In this document: one piece after another, positions 35,044-45,877 of the stretch
How the letters are laid out: each line of letters opens with the position of its first letter
Numbering within the stretch: position 1 is the stretch's first letter
NCBI RefSeq assembly: GCF_900112245.1
Contig: NZ_FOYX01000001.1
Span: 607,856-671,855, forward strand
Reading direction: 5' to 3'
Origin: Maribacter stanieri
GTDB taxonomy: Bacteria > Bacteroidota > Bacteroidia > Flavobacteriales > Flavobacteriaceae
DNA: 64,000 nt
Program-made: the position numbers and the translations under genes
Notes under the pieces: model-generated
The model's input: only the letters and a program-made list of their open reading frames with translations
Told to the model about the DNA's origin: nothing
Databases searched by the model: none

Positions 35044-38000
35044 GTGTCAAGCAATTCATTTACCATATATAATGCTTCTGCGGGATCCGGCAAAACCTAT
35101 GCCCTTGCTAAAGTATACCTGAAAATTATACTGGCATCTCCTCAAAATTTTAGAAAAATATTAGCTATCACATTTACTAACAAAGCAGTAAATGAAATGA
35201 AGCATCGAATATTAAATAGCCTATTTGAGTTTTCTAAAACCAATTCTATTGAAAATGCCTCTCCCTTATTTAAGGATATATTAAATGAAACCAATTACAC
35301 TTTTGAAGAACTACCAGTACTAGGCAAACTTCGCCTAAAGCAAATTTTACACAATTACGCTTTTTTTGACATTTCCACTATAGATAAGTTCACACACAGA
35401 CTCATAAGAACTTTTGCTAAGGATTTAAAAATTCCGCAAAATTTTGAAGTTGTTTTAGATGTTGATCTTCTTTTGCAAGAAGCTGTTGAACGTGTTATTA
35501 GCAGAGCTGGCGAAGACCCAGTATTTACAAAAGTCCTTTTAGATTTTGCGCTTGAAAAAATTGAAGATGATAGAAGTTGGGATATAGCATTCGATCTATT
35601 AAAAATTGGTAAACTTATATTCGATGAAAATAATGCCGATCATCTAAAACACTTAAAACAAGTGGAACTTGAAGATTTTTTAAAACTTCAAACTCATCTT
35701 AAAAAAGAAACAAAACACTTAGAGAAAAAAATTGTTGAACTCGCTTCTAAAGCCCTTGAGATAATTGTTGCCAGCGGATTGGATTTTAAAGATTTCCCAA
35801 GGGAAACATTACCAAATCATTTTAAAAAAATACAGGCTGGAAATTTTAACCCAACTCAACTTTACAACAACAAACTAGAAGATAATTTAATTGATGGTAA
35901 AATAGTAAAAGCGACTATTAAAGACGCTCCACAAGATTTAGCCCCACAATTACTTGCCCAATATCAAGCTATTAAAGAGGTTATCTATAAAAGAGGACTG
36001 TACGCTAATATCAATAGGAATATTATTCCTTTCGCTCTTCTAAATGCTATTCAAAAAGAATTAAAAATTATTCAGGAAGAAAAAGACCAACTCTCTATCT
36101 CTGAATTCAATACTTTAATCGCTAAAGAAATTAAAGACCAACCTGCACCTTTTATTTACGAGCGCTTAGGAGAAAAATATCGCCATTATTTCATTGACGA
36201 ATTTCAAGATACGTCACAAATGCAATGGGAAAACCTTATTCCATTAATAGGTAACGCCATGGAAGGCGAAGATGAGCTCGGTACTACAGGGTCACTTTTT
36301 TTAGTAGGCGATCCAAAACAGGCAATTTACAGATGGCGTGGTGGTAAAGCAGAACAGTTTCTTGAACTGGCAACGCACCAATCGCATCCATTTACGGTAA
36401 AATCCGAATTGGTCACTTTACCAAAGAATTATAGAAGCTATGCCGAAGTCATTAATTTCAATAATAATTTTTTTCAAAGCATTAGTCCGTTTTTAGAAAA
36501 CGAGGTATATCAAGAATTTTTTAAAATTGGTAACACCCAAGAAACTAACCAGAAAGAAGGTGGCTATGTAAATATTTCATTATTAGAAGAAGATTCTGAT
36601 GAGGAGTATGCTACTAATACATTAGATACCATTAATAAATGTTTGGAGCAAGGGTATACCTATAGTGATATCTGTATTATTATCCGTAAAAAGAAACATG
36701 GTCTTTTATTGGCAGATTTTTTAATGCAACATCGCATACCTGTTGTATCATCAGATTCATTATTACTTAGTGAAAGTGCCAAAACTATATTCCTCGTGCA
36801 GCTTATTAGGTATATGGTTCAACCCACGGAACTAGAGATACAATATGAAATTCTAAATTTTCTATCCGAAGGAAAAAAAGACAAGCACGCTTATATCTAT
36901 GAAAATTTAGGTCATCTAGATGAGCACTTATTAGCTGTATACGGTTTTGATGCTTCCCAACTTAGACAGACTTCAGTTTTTGATGGTTTAGCTTATGCTA
37001 TTAAAACTTTTGACCTTATTCCTTCTTCAGATGCACACCTTTCGGCATTTATGGACTTGGTTTTTGATGTAGAGCAGAAATATGGTTCGGACATGCAATC
37101 CTTCTTAGATTATTGGGACAAAAAAGGTAATTCTGCCAGTATCAGTACACCAGAAAATATAGAATCGGTACAAATAATGACCATTCACAAATCTAAAGGG
37201 TTAGAATTTCCGGTGGTTATATTTCCTTACGCAAACTCTAATGTATTTGAAGAAATAGACCCAAAATTATGGTTACCGGTAAACAAAGATGAATTCCTTG
37301 GCTTTTCAGAAGTACTAATCAACAAAAAACAAGAAGTACAGGAATATGGTGAAATTGAATCACTTTTATATACTATTGATCACCAAAAGCTTCAATTAGA
37401 CGCCTTCAATCTATTATACGTTGTTCTTACCAGAGCCGTAAATGCCCTGTTTATTATAAGCGCTAACAATCTTGACAAGAAAGGGGCGCACAACCCCAAT
37501 TACTATTCCGGACTATTTATCCATTTTCTAAAAAGTATAGGTGCTTACCAACAAGATAAACTATCATATGATTTTGGTGATTTCTCATTGAATGAAGTAA
37601 AAGAACATACTACTACAAATCAACTTACTATACCTTATATATATACCAATAAAAATAGAGCAGATTTTAAGATACTTGCTTTGGCAGGTACACTCTGGGA
37701 TGAAGGTTTAGATGTTGCCATTAACCAAGGGAATGTTATACATTATATTTTAGGTGCTATTTATACCACTACAGATTTAAATAGGGCTATACAAATGGCA
37801 CTACAGAAGGGATTGATAAAGGAACAGGAGGTAAAAGAGATAAAGGAAATTGTAAAAAAGGTAATACTACATAAAGATTTAAACCAATTTTACGAGAAAG
37901 GTATAGAAATATTAAACGAGCGCGATTTGTTAATGGCAGATGGCACCATACAAAGACCGGACAGGGTTGTTATTAAAGATAATCATGCCTCTATAATTGA

Positions 38001-38139
38001 TTATAAAACAGGAGAACAAAGTCCCAAATATCATCATCAATTAAATACTTACGCAGAGAGTTTTTCAAATATGGGATATATTATTGACCAAAAAATCATT
38101 GTCTATATTAATACAGAAATAGAATTAGATTATATATAA
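35044..38139 (+). CDS. UvrD-family helicase/nuclease, AddA-like
   Basis: This 1031-aa protein starts with GTG. SF1 helicase motifs are in order: I (NASAGSGKTYALAKVYL, ~9-25), Ia (ITFTNKAVNEMKHRI), II (YFIDEFQDTSQMQWE, ~382), III (VGDPKQAIYRWRGG), V (IMTIHKSKGLEFPVVIFP) and VI (YVVLTRA). A PD-(D/E)XK nuclease end follows (DRVVIKDNHASIIDYKTGEQ, ~980). This is the layout of AddA/RecB-type DNA end-resection enzymes. Its partner is probably the PD-(D/E)XK protein at 40870, although kbl and ompA lie between. Confidence 0.9.
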   Translation: MSSNSFTIYNASAGSGKTYALAKVYLKIILASPQNFRKILAITFTNKAVNEMKHRILNSLFEFSKTNSIENASPLFKDILNETNYTFEELPVLGKLRLKQILHNYAFFDISTIDKFTHRLIRTFAKDLKIPQNFEVVLDVDLLLQEAVERVISRAGEDPVFTKVLLDFALEKIEDDRSWDIAFDLLKIGKLIFDENNADHLKHLKQVELEDFLKLQTHLKKETKHLEKKIVELASKALEIIVASGLDFKDFPRETLPNHFKKIQAGNFNPTQLYNNKLEDNLIDGKIVKATIKDAPQDLAPQLLAQYQAIKEVIYKRGLYANINRNIIPFALLNAIQKELKIIQEEKDQLSISEFNTLIAKEIKDQPAPFIYERLGEKYRHYFIDEFQDTSQMQWENLIPLIGNAMEGEDELGTTGSLFLVGDPKQAIYRWRGGKAEQFLELATHQSHPFTVKSELVTLPKNYRSYAEVINFNNNFFQSISPFLENEVYQEFFKIGNTQETNQKEGGYVNISLLEEDSDEEYATNTLDTINKCLEQGYTYSDICIIIRKKKHGLLLADFLMQHRIPVVSSDSLLLSESAKTIFLVQLIRYMVQPTELEIQYEILNFLSEGKKDKHAYIYENLGHLDEHLLAVYGFDASQLRQTSVFDGLAYAIKTFDLIPSSDAHLSAFMDLVFDVEQKYGSDMQSFLDYWDKKGNSASISTPENIESVQIMTIHKSKGLEFPVVIFPYANSNVFEEIDPKLWLPVNKDEFLGFSEVLINKKQEVQEYGEIESLLYTIDHQKLQLDAFNLLYVVLTRAVNALFIISANNLDKKGAHNPNYYSGLFIHFLKSIGAYQQDKLSYDFGDFSLNEVKEHTTTNQLTIPYIYTNKNRADFKILALAGTLWDEGLDVAINQGNVIHYILGAIYTTTDLNRAIQMALQKGLIKEQEVKEIKEIVKKVILHKDLNQFYEKGIEILNERDLLMADGTIQRPDRVVIKDNHASIIDYKTGEQSPKYHHQLNTYAESFSNMGYIIDQKIIVYINTEIELDYI

Positions 38140-38145
38140 AAAGAT

Positions 38146-39339
38146 ATGTACGGAAAAATAAAAGAGCATTTACAACAAGAAATTGAAAACATTAAGAATG
38201 ACGGACTCTTTAAAGAGGAAAGAATTATTGTTTCGCCTCAAGATGCAGTCATAAAACTAGATACGGGACAAGAAGTAATTAATTTCTGCGCCAATAACTA
38301 TTTAGGGCTATCATCTCACCCAGATGTTATTCAAGCAGCAAAAGATGCTATGGACACGCATGGTTTTGGTATGTCTTCAGTACGGTTTATTTGCGGAACC
38401 CAAGATATACACAAAGAGCTTGAGAAGAAAATAGCACATTTCTATGGTACCGAAGACACCATATTATATGCTGCTGCATTTGATGCTAACGGTGGAGTAT
38501 TTGAACCATTATTATCTAAGGAAGATGCTATTATTTCAGATTCTTTAAATCATGCCTCTATAATTGATGGTGTTCGTTTGTGTAAAGCCATGCGCTACCG
38601 TTATGCCAATAGCGATATGCAAGATTTAGAAACGCAGCTTATTAAAGCCAATGAAGATGGTGCACGTTTTAAAATCATAGTAACCGATGGGGTATTTTCT
38701 ATGGATGGTATTGTAGCGCCTTTAGATAAAATATGTGACTTGGCAGATAAGTATGATGCTTTGGTTATGATAGATGAATGCCATGCAACCGGTTTTATAG
38801 GTGAAAAAGGTAAAGGCACCTTAGAAGAAAAAGGTGTTATGGGTAGAATTGATATTATTACCGGTACGCTAGGTAAAGCTTTAGGTGGCGCCATGGGTGG
38901 TTATACTACAGGGAAAAAAGAAATTATCACTTTACTAAGACAACGTTCAAGACCCTATTTGTTTTCTAACTCCTTAGCACCTGCAATTGTTGGTGCATCT
39001 ATTAAGGTATTTGATATGTTAGAAAACGATACTTCCTTGCGAGATAAATTGCAGGAAAATACTGCATACTTCAAAAAAGGCATCAAAGCTGCTGGTTTTG
39101 ATATAGTTAACGGAGATTCTGCCATAGTCCCGGTAATGCTGTACGACGCAAAATTATCACAAGACATGGCAAATAAGTTATTGGAAAAGGGCATTTATGT
39201 CATCGGTTTTTTCTATCCCGTAGTACCAAAAGGGAAGGCGCGAATTAGAGTTCAACTGTCTGCAGCGCACTCAAAAGATCATTTAGATGCCGCCATTAAG
39301 GCTTTCACAGAGGTGGGGAAAGAATTAAAAATCGTTTAA
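38146..39339 (+). CDS. kbl: Glycine C-acetyltransferase
   Basis: This 397-aa PLP enzyme joins glycine and acetyl-CoA to 2-amino-3-ketobutyrate in threonine breakdown. The PLP lysine is Lys244 in [30 protein letters not shown] and [10 protein letters not shown] are further family markers, and the length equals the E. coli enzyme. No threonine dehydrogenase gene is next to it. It starts 6 bases after the helicase gene and is co-transcribed with it. Confidence 0.95.
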   Translation: MYGKIKEHLQQEIENIKNDGLFKEERIIVSPQDAVIKLDTGQEVINFCANNYLGLSSHPDVIQAAKDAMDTHGFGMSSVRFICGTQDIHKELEKKIAHFYGTEDTILYAAAFDANGGVFEPLLSKEDAIISDSLNHASIIDGVRLCKAMRYRYANSDMQDLETQLIKANEDGARFKIIVTDGVFSMDGIVAPLDKICDLADKYDALVMIDECHATGFIGEKGKGTLEEKGVMGRIDIITGTLGKALGGAMGGYTTGKKEIITLLRQRSRPYLFSNSLAPAIVGASIKVFDMLENDTSLRDKLQENTAYFKKGIKAAGFDIVNGDSAIVPVMLYDAKLSQDMANKLLEKGIYVIGFFYPVVPKGKARIRVQLSAAHSKDHLDAAIKAFTEVGKELKIV

Positions 39340-39388
39340 ATGCATTATTTAATCTATTAAATGCATTAAAAAAAATAGGAAATTGATT

Positions 39389-39418
39389 TTGTTAATAATA
39401 TTTAACAAGTTACATTTG
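39389..39418 (+). promoter_or_regulatory. Promoter of OmpA-family gene
   Basis: TTG (39389-39391), exactly 19 bases, then TACATTTG (39411-39418): a textbook Bacteroidota promoter 35 bases ahead of the ATG, fitting a highly expressed outer membrane protein. Confidence 0.8.
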
Positions 39419-39452
39419 CAGCTAATAAACACTTAAACTTAAAATTTAATAC

Positions 39453-40796
39453 ATGAAACATCTTAGCAAATTATTGGCGGTTGCCCTACTTGTAGTAGGT
39501 ATCAACAGCATACAAGCGCAAGACGAGAATAACCCTTGGCAAGTGCAATTTGGGGTTAATGCCATTGACGTATATCCTACTTCGGATGTAAGTTCTTTCG
39601 GTAACGAATTCTTCAATGTGAACGATCACTGGAACATTTTACCTTCTATTTCTTATGTAGGAGTATCTAAGTCAATCGGAGATGGTTTCTCTGTAGGTGC
39701 TAGAGGTTCTCTTAACAAAATTAGCAAACTTGGTGACGTTAGCGTTGACGATCTTTCTCACTACGCTATAGATGGTACAATTAAATATGATATCATAAAA
39801 AGACAAACTGTTATCGATCCTTTCGTAGAAATCGGTGGTGGTTATACTTGGATTGACGAAATCGGTGCTGGTACTGCAAATGGTGGTGTTGGTGTTAATA
39901 TCTGGTTTTCTGAAAACTTAGGTCTTACATTACAATCTTCTTACAAGCATGCTTTCGAAGATTACTTAGCTCCACATTTCCAACACTTAGCTGGTATTTC
40001 AGTTAAATTTGGTGGTACTGATACTGACGGTGATGGTATCTATGATAAAGATGATGCTTGTCCAGAAGTTGCTGGTCTTGAAGCATTCAACGGTTGTCCT
40101 GATTCTGACGGCGATGGTATCGAAGACAGCAAAGATGCTTGTCCTAACGAAGCTGGTTCTAAAGAAATGAACGGATGTCCTGATGCTGACGGTGACGGTG
40201 TTGCTGATAAAGATGATGCTTGTCCAAACGAAGCTGGTCTTCCTGCTTTAGCTGGTTGTCCTGATGCTGATGGCGATGGTGTTGCTGATAAAGATGACGC
40301 TTGTCCTTCTGAAGCTGGTCCTGCTGAAAACAAAGGTTGTCCTTGGGCTGATAAAGACGGTGACGGAGTATTAGACAAAGATGATCAATGTCCTGATGTT
40401 GCTGGTACAGTAGCTAACGCTGGTTGTCCTGAAGTAACTGAAGAAGTTCAAAAGCAATTGAATGATTACGCTAGAACTATCTTGTTTGATACTGGTAAAT
40501 CTTCTATCAAAGCTGAGTCTACTTCTGTAATGGTTGACATTATCACAATCCTTAAAGAATACCCTAACGCTAAGTTTACTGTTGAAGGTCATACTGACAG
40601 CGTAGGTAGCGAAAAATTAAACCAAAGCCTTTCTGAGTCAAGAGCTCTTTCTGTAAAAGAATTCTTAGTTGATAAAGGAATTGAAGAGTTTAGATTATCA
40701 GCAGTTGGTTACGGTGAGGCTAAGCCTATCGCAACAAACAACACTAGAACTGGTAGAACTCAAAACAGAAGGGTAGAAATTAACTTAGTAAAATAA
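39453..40796 (+). CDS. OmpA family outer membrane protein with calcium-binding repeats
   Basis: This 447-aa protein has a signal peptide (1-22, ending SIQA), an eight-strand beta-barrel-like domain (about 25-188), five to six thrombospondin type 3 repeats (about 190-325; [19 protein letters not shown] pattern) and an OmpA C-terminal peptidoglycan-binding domain (about 335-447) with [20 protein letters not shown] and RTQNRRVEI. It should tie the outer membrane to the wall, with Ca2+ stiffening the linker. Strong promoter and terminator. Codon use is visibly biased (many GCT, GGT) as in abundant proteins. Confidence 0.94.
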   Translation: MKHLSKLLAVALLVVGINSIQAQDENNPWQVQFGVNAIDVYPTSDVSSFGNEFFNVNDHWNILPSISYVGVSKSIGDGFSVGARGSLNKISKLGDVSVDDLSHYAIDGTIKYDIIKRQTVIDPFVEIGGGYTWIDEIGAGTANGGVGVNIWFSENLGLTLQSSYKHAFEDYLAPHFQHLAGISVKFGGTDTDGDGIYDKDDACPEVAGLEAFNGCPDSDGDGIEDSKDACPNEAGSKEMNGCPDADGDGVADKDDACPNEAGLPALAGCPDADGDGVADKDDACPSEAGPAENKGCPWADKDGDGVLDKDDQCPDVAGTVANAGCPEVTEEVQKQLNDYARTILFDTGKSSIKAESTSVMVDIITILKEYPNAKFTVEGHTDSVGSEKLNQSLSESRALSVKEFLVDKGIEEFRLSAVGYGEAKPIATNNTRTGRTQNRRVEINLVK

Positions 40797-40830
40797 GTTT
40801 AAAACAAACCTTAAGTGTTTTAATAAATAA

Positions 40831-40858
40831 AAGCTCCGCATTATTGCGGAGCTTTTTT
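40831..40858 (+). terminator. Terminator after OmpA gene
   Basis: AAGCTCCGCA pairs with TGCGGAGCTT over a TTAT loop, followed by TTTT; it ends 12 bases before the next start codon. Confidence 0.93.
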
Positions 40859-40869
40859 ATTTTTACACT

Positions 40870-43611
40870 ATGCAGAGCTTTATAAAAGATGTAGTACAAG
40901 ACGTATTAAGAAATAACCAAGACACAGGTAACGTAATTTTTATATTACCCAGTAAACGTGCAGGTGTATTTCTAAAAAAAATACTGTCCAAATCACATAC
41001 TAAAACAGTACTTGCCCCAGAAATCTATAGTATAGAAGATTTCATTGAGAAGGTATCTAACCTAGTAACGGCAAATACAACCACCCAATTATTTGAACTT
41101 TATAATGCCTATCTAAAAGTGGGCGATTATGAAAAGGAGTCTTTTGATTCTTTTTTAAAGTGGGGACAAATACTTCTTCAAGATTTTAACGAAGTAGATC
41201 GCTATCTCGTAGACGCATCTACCCTATACCAAAATGTTGCCGCCATACAAGAGGTGAACCACTGGTCTTTGAATCCTGATAATTCTGAGATGATAGAGAA
41301 TTATCTTCATTTCTGGAGATATTTAGAAGACATTTACAATCAATTCAATAACCGATTATTGGAACAAGGTCTTGGTCACCAAGGACTTATTTATAAAACA
41401 TCGGTATCTGAATTACCTAACTACCTTAAAACAACCAGTAAAAAACATATTTTCTTAGGCTTTAATGCCTTGAATACTGCAGAAAGTATTCTCATACAAA
41501 CCATTCTAGAAAAGACAGAGGCTTCTATCTATTGGGATATCGACCCTTACTTCTTAAAAGACAATATACATGATGCCGGTTATTTTATAAGAAATTATCA
41601 AAATACCTGGAACATCCTAGAAGGAAAACCCCTTGCCGGATTAACCAATTACTACAATACTGAAAAGAATATTGAAATCATTGGGGTACCTAAAAACATA
41701 TCTCAAGTAAACTATGTGGGCGAATTACTGTACAACATACAGAATGAATCTCCAGATGCTTTACGTAATGCCGCAATTGTTTTAGGTAATGAAGAGTTAT
41801 TAAATCCTTTACTAAACTCTATTCCTGATAATATACCGGCTACGAATATTACTATGGGTCAAAAGCTAGAGTCCACTACTCTTGCCAGCTTTTTTACCAA
41901 TCTCATAGAGTTTCATGAACAAAAAACAGATAAAGGCTGGTTCTATAAGCATTTATTAAACTTATTAACACATTCATATGCAGTATTACTATTTGATGCT
42001 AATAAGGTTTCTGCAGATATACTAATATCAAAGATTAAGACCAACAATTGGTCGTATATCACCAATGAACAAATCAGTGCATTATTACCTGAGAATGCAG
42101 CCATACAGTTATTGTTTGAAGACGTTAAAAACAATCCAAATAGATTAATAGACAACTTCTTATCGCTTATTCAATCTATTAGGGTTATAGAGGTTGTAAA
42201 ACAGAATTCTCTGCTCTTAGAACAGCTATACAAGTTTTTCACCCTATTCAATCAACTGAAAGATTTATGCAACAGTTTTACCTATATCAATAATCTAAAA
42301 AGTCTGAAACATCTGTTTAAACAACTCCTCAGTTCAGAAACTTTAGATTTTCAGGGGAATCCTATAGAAGGTATTCAGATTATGGGTATGCTAGAAAGTA
42401 GGTTGTTAGATTTTGAAACCATCATTATCACTTCGGTGAACGAAGGCGTACTACCTTCTGGGAAATCTAATAATTCATTTATTCCGTTCGATTTAAAAAT
42501 TAAAAACGGATTACCTACTTACAAAGAGAAAGATGCCGTTTACACCTATCACTTTTATCGTTTATTACAACGTGCTAAAAATGTATACATACTATACAAT
42601 ACAGAACCAGATGCATTAGAAGGCGGAGAAAGAAGCCGATTGATTACGCAATTGCTTACCGACGATAATAGAACTGACATCAAATCCTTTATTGCAACAC
42701 CAACTATACAGCCTGTTACCAAAGAAATTGAACAGGTAGAAAAAACAAAATCGTTAGTTGATCTTATTCAAGATAAAGCTAGAAAAGGATTTTCACCTAG
42801 CTCACTCAGCAATTACATTAGAAACCCTATAGATTTCTACAAACAGAATCTATTGAACATAAACGAAGTACTGCAGGTAGAAGAGACTTTAGCACCAAAT
42901 ACTTTTGGAACTATTGTACACGATAGTTTAGAAGAATTGTACACCCCATTAATCAATAAGGAACTAACGCCCGATTTACTAAACGGAATCCGAAAGCACA
43001 TATCTAATATCGTTGCCAAAAATTTTGATAAAACATACAAGGAAGGGAATATCAGCTCTGGCAAAAACTATATTTCTTTTCATGTCATTTTAAAATACAT
43101 ACAAACCTTTATTGATGCTGAAGTAACGGCATTGGCAGACCATACAATAAAAATTATAGCCTTAGAGCAATCTTTATCTGTACCACTAACGGTTAACGGA
43201 TTAGATTTTCCTATCATTCTAAAGGGTAAATTAGACCGTGTAGATGAGTATGATGGTATCACCCGTATTATAGATTACAAAACAGGGAAAGTAGAACGCC
43301 GTAATGTAGAAATTATAGATTGGGATATTCTAACGGATGAATATCAGTACAGTAAAGCTTTTCAATTGCTTTGCTACGGATTAATGTATTTTAAAACCAA
43401 CCCGAAAGAGAACTTATCTATACAAGCAGGTATTATTTCTTTGAAGAATTTTGCGGAAGGTACGTTGTTATTTGCACAAAAAGAATCTGCCCGAGGAGCC
43501 AAAAACCACATCATAAATAATGAAGTGATTTCTGATTTCGAGCAGATACTTGGTCAGCTTATTACAGAAATCTGTAATGCTGACATTCCGTTTACAGAAA
43601 AAGAAGTGTAA
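40870..43611 (+). CDS. PD-(D/E)XK nuclease family protein, AddB-like
   Basis: This 913-aa protein has an inactivated helicase-like N-terminal half (VIFILPSKRAGVFLKKIL at 22-39, where a P-loop would be expected; IIITSVNEGVLPSG at about 517-530). A RecB-family nuclease domain follows (FGTIVHDSLEELY ~ 679; GKLDRVDEYDGITRIIDYKTG ~ 785-805). This matches the AddB/RexB type. It likely works with the AddA-like protein at 35044 in processing double-strand ends, forming an AddAB-like complex typical of Bacteroidota. Ends 2 bases from the convergent SDR gene. Confidence 0.87.
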   Translation: MQSFIKDVVQDVLRNNQDTGNVIFILPSKRAGVFLKKILSKSHTKTVLAPEIYSIEDFIEKVSNLVTANTTTQLFELYNAYLKVGDYEKESFDSFLKWGQILLQDFNEVDRYLVDASTLYQNVAAIQEVNHWSLNPDNSEMIENYLHFWRYLEDIYNQFNNRLLEQGLGHQGLIYKTSVSELPNYLKTTSKKHIFLGFNALNTAESILIQTILEKTEASIYWDIDPYFLKDNIHDAGYFIRNYQNTWNILEGKPLAGLTNYYNTEKNIEIIGVPKNISQVNYVGELLYNIQNESPDALRNAAIVLGNEELLNPLLNSIPDNIPATNITMGQKLESTTLASFFTNLIEFHEQKTDKGWFYKHLLNLLTHSYAVLLFDANKVSADILISKIKTNNWSYITNEQISALLPENAAIQLLFEDVKNNPNRLIDNFLSLIQSIRVIEVVKQNSLLLEQLYKFFTLFNQLKDLCNSFTYINNLKSLKHLFKQLLSSETLDFQGNPIEGIQIMGMLESRLLDFETIIITSVNEGVLPSGKSNNSFIPFDLKIKNGLPTYKEKDAVYTYHFYRLLQRAKNVYILYNTEPDALEGGERSRLITQLLTDDNRTDIKSFIATPTIQPVTKEIEQVEKTKSLVDLIQDKARKGFSPSSLSNYIRNPIDFYKQNLLNINEVLQVEETLAPNTFGTIVHDSLEELYTPLINKELTPDLLNGIRKHISNIVAKNFDKTYKEGNISSGKNYISFHVILKYIQTFIDAEVTALADHTIKIIALEQSLSVPLTVNGLDFPIILKGKLDRVDEYDGITRIIDYKTGKVERRNVEIIDWDILTDEYQYSKAFQLLCYGLMYFKTNPKENLSIQAGIISLKNFAEGTLLFAQKESARGAKNHIINNEVISDFEQILGQLITEICNADIPFTEKEV

Positions 43612-43613
43612 GC

Positions 43614-44324
43614 TTACTTCTTATCTGGTCTTGTAGGCCTTACCTCTATTTTACTAGGTAAGGTTCTTTCGTTCATTTGTAAAAGATCCAATACCAATTC
43701 ACCAATATCTTCTGGTTGAATTTTCCATGCATCTTTTTCATCTGGTTCATTATGGTTAAAGTGTGTTGCCACAGAACCTGGCATAATGGTAGAAACCTTG
43801 ATACCGTACTGTCTTAAATCTAACATTGCCGCTTGTGTAAAACCAACTACACCAAATTTAGAAGCATTGTACCCTGCACCTTGTGCAAAGAAATTAGTAC
43901 CTGCCAAACTAGCCAATGTAATATAATAGCCTTCCGTTTTCTTTAGACTTTCTACAGATGCCTTTAGGGTATGAAACACTCCACTTAGGTTAATATCTAT
44001 CATCTGGTGCCACTCTTCTTCTGTCATCTGATCAACTGGCGCAAAATTACCTACACCGGCATTGGCCAAAACAACATCTAACTGACCCCATTTGTCCATG
44101 ATTTTAGAAACGGCATTTTTCTCATCTACCATTTTCGAGACATCAGAAACAATTCCTAAAACTGCATCAGTATTAAAATCTTTAAGTGCCTTGTCTACAC
44201 TTTCTTGAGATCGACCACTAATTGCAACTCTCATACCTTGGTTTAGCAATGTTTGTGCAACTGCAAAACCAATACCTTTAGTGCCTCCCGTAATGTAGGC
44301 TACTTTATTTTTCAAATCTTTCAT
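43614..44324 (-). CDS. SDR family oxidoreductase
   Basis: This 236-aa short-chain dehydrogenase has the NAD(P) motif TGGTKGIG (residues 13-20), NAG (VLANAGVG ~ 90), Ser in ITLASLAG and the YNASKFG catalytic YxxxK at about 152-156. The closest functional types are 3-ketoacyl-ACP-reductase-like or YdfG-like short-chain enzymes; the substrate is unknown. Convergent with the AddB-like gene and nearly touching it. Confidence 0.92.
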   Translation of the reverse strand: MKDLKNKVAYITGGTKGIGFAVAQTLLNQGMRVAISGRSQESVDKALKDFNTDAVLGIVSDVSKMVDEKNAVSKIMDKWGQLDVVLANAGVGNFAPVDQMTEEEWHQMIDINLSGVFHTLKASVESLKKTEGYYITLASLAGTNFFAQGAGYNASKFGVVGFTQAAMLDLRQYGIKVSTIMPGSVATHFNHNEPDEKDAWKIQPEDIGELVLDLLQMNERTLPSKIEVRPTRPDKK

Positions 44325-44439
44325 CGTTCAATTTTATAATTATCACAAGTTACCAATTCTTTGATTTTTTTGTTAACCCAAAAGGTTACGATTTTGTGGT
44401 TTTCATTCATTATATTTAACAACAACTTAACACTCAACA

Positions 44440-45780
44440 ATGAACAGAATTATCGTATGGTCCATTACCGTGGCCCTCGCAGGATTTTTATTCGGATTTG
44501 ATACCGTAGTTATCAGCGGGGCAAACGAACCTATAAAACAATTATGGAACACTTCTCCGCTTTTTCATGGAACTTTTATCATGAGTATGGCCCTTTGGGG
44601 TACCGTTGCGGGATCACTTTTTGGTGGTATCCCAACAAAAAATCTTGGTCGTAAAAAGACCTTATTATGGGTGGGAATATTATTTTTCGTTTCTGCTTTA
44701 GGTTCCGCATTGGCACAAGATCCTTACTCTTTTTCAGTATTTCGTTTTATTGGCGGTGTCGGTGTAGGTATTTCTTCTGTTGCAGCACCTATCTACATTT
44801 CTGAAATTACATCTAAAGAGAATCGTGGAAAATTAGGCGGACTTTATCAGTTTTGGTTGGTGTTCGGTATTTTACTTGCCTTTGTATCTAACTGGTTGCT
44901 AAAAGGTTTTGATGGTGCAAATGATTGGCGTTGGATGCTAGGTGTTGAAGCCATACCTGCATTCATATATACCATAATGGTATTTACAGTTCCAGAAAGC
45001 CCAAGATGGTTGGCATTACACAAAAAAGACGATGCAGGTGCCTTAAAGATATTAGAGATCATACACTCTAAAGAAAAAGCCGCTCTGCAATTGACCGAGA
45101 TAAAGACCGATTTACAACACTCCACCAAAAGTGAAAGCCTTTTTCAAAAGAAATACTCAAAAGTACTTTGGCTCGCTTTCTTTATAGCATTTTTCAATCA
45201 GTTGTCGGGTATCAACTTTGTACTGTATTATGCGCCCGAAATTTTGGAGCAAGCAGGTCTTGGTGGTAAAGAATCACTTTTCAATTCTATTGCCATTGGT
45301 ATCGTAAACCTCGTATTTACATTTATAGGTATTCGTTTACTGGATAAATTGGGTAGGCGCCAACTGATTATCATTGGATCTATTGGCTATATTATTAGTT
45401 TAATCATGGTAGGTCTATGTTTTCAAATGAATTTAGGATCTACACTTACCATTATCTTCATTTGTACTTTTGTTGCCTCTCACGCCATTGGGCAAGGTGC
45501 GGTAATTTGGGTATTTATCTCAGAGATATTCCCTAACAGCGTACGTGCATACGGGCAATCTTGGGGTGTTAGTGTTCACTGGGTATTTGCTGCGATTATA
45601 ACTTTGATTACTCCGTTTTTCTTAGATGCTACCCAAGGTGTTCTTAAAGACCATGTTTGGTATATCTACTACTTCTTCTGTGCTATGATGGTATTGCAAC
45701 TCATTTGGGCAATTACCAAAATGCCTGAAACTAAAGGGGTTTCATTAGAAGAACTGAGTAAGGAGTTGGTGAAAGAATAA
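44440..45780 (+). CDS. Sugar porter family MFS transporter
   Basis: This 446-aa protein has 12 predicted membrane helices and the sugar porter signatures: GFLFGFDTVVISGA in TM1, NLGRKKTLLWVG in loop 2-3, FRFIGGVGVGISSVAAPIYISE, PESPRWLALH at the mid-loop, DKLGRRQLIIIG in loop 8-9 and PETKGVSLEEL at the end. It should import a hexose or pentose by proton or sodium symport. It stands alone, ending in a 19-bp bidirectional terminator. Confidence 0.94.
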   Translation: MNRIIVWSITVALAGFLFGFDTVVISGANEPIKQLWNTSPLFHGTFIMSMALWGTVAGSLFGGIPTKNLGRKKTLLWVGILFFVSALGSALAQDPYSFSVFRFIGGVGVGISSVAAPIYISEITSKENRGKLGGLYQFWLVFGILLAFVSNWLLKGFDGANDWRWMLGVEAIPAFIYTIMVFTVPESPRWLALHKKDDAGALKILEIIHSKEKAALQLTEIKTDLQHSTKSESLFQKKYSKVLWLAFFIAFFNQLSGINFVLYYAPEILEQAGLGGKESLFNSIAIGIVNLVFTFIGIRLLDKLGRRQLIIIGSIGYIISLIMVGLCFQMNLGSTLTIIFICTFVASHAIGQGAVIWVFISEIFPNSVRAYGQSWGVSVHWVFAAIITLITPFFLDATQGVLKDHVWYIYYFFCAMMVLQLIWAITKMPETKGVSLEELSKELVKE

Positions 45781-45804
45781 AGAATTATAACCCATTATTA
45801 CATT

Positions 45805-45846
45805 AAAAAGACAGGCAAACTATTGTTATAGTTTGCCTGTCTTTTT
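45805..45846. terminator. Bidirectional terminator
   Basis: A 19-bp perfect inverted repeat (AAAAAGACAGGCAAACTAT and its complement, TGTT loop) sits between the convergent sugar porter and monooxygenase-like genes, with A/T runs at both ends. Confidence 0.93.
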
Positions 45847-45877
45847 CTTAATACTTTTTCAATAAAAAATATAATAA

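Noticed and set aside
40040-40378. 112-residue antisense frame in the OmpA gene
   Set aside because: It mirrors the calcium-binding repeats of a clear OmpA protein on the other strand.
34500-45000. Further tRNA or rRNA genes
   Set aside because: No cloverleaf-like T-arm (GGTTCGAATCC type) was seen outside 61.3-62.0 kb.
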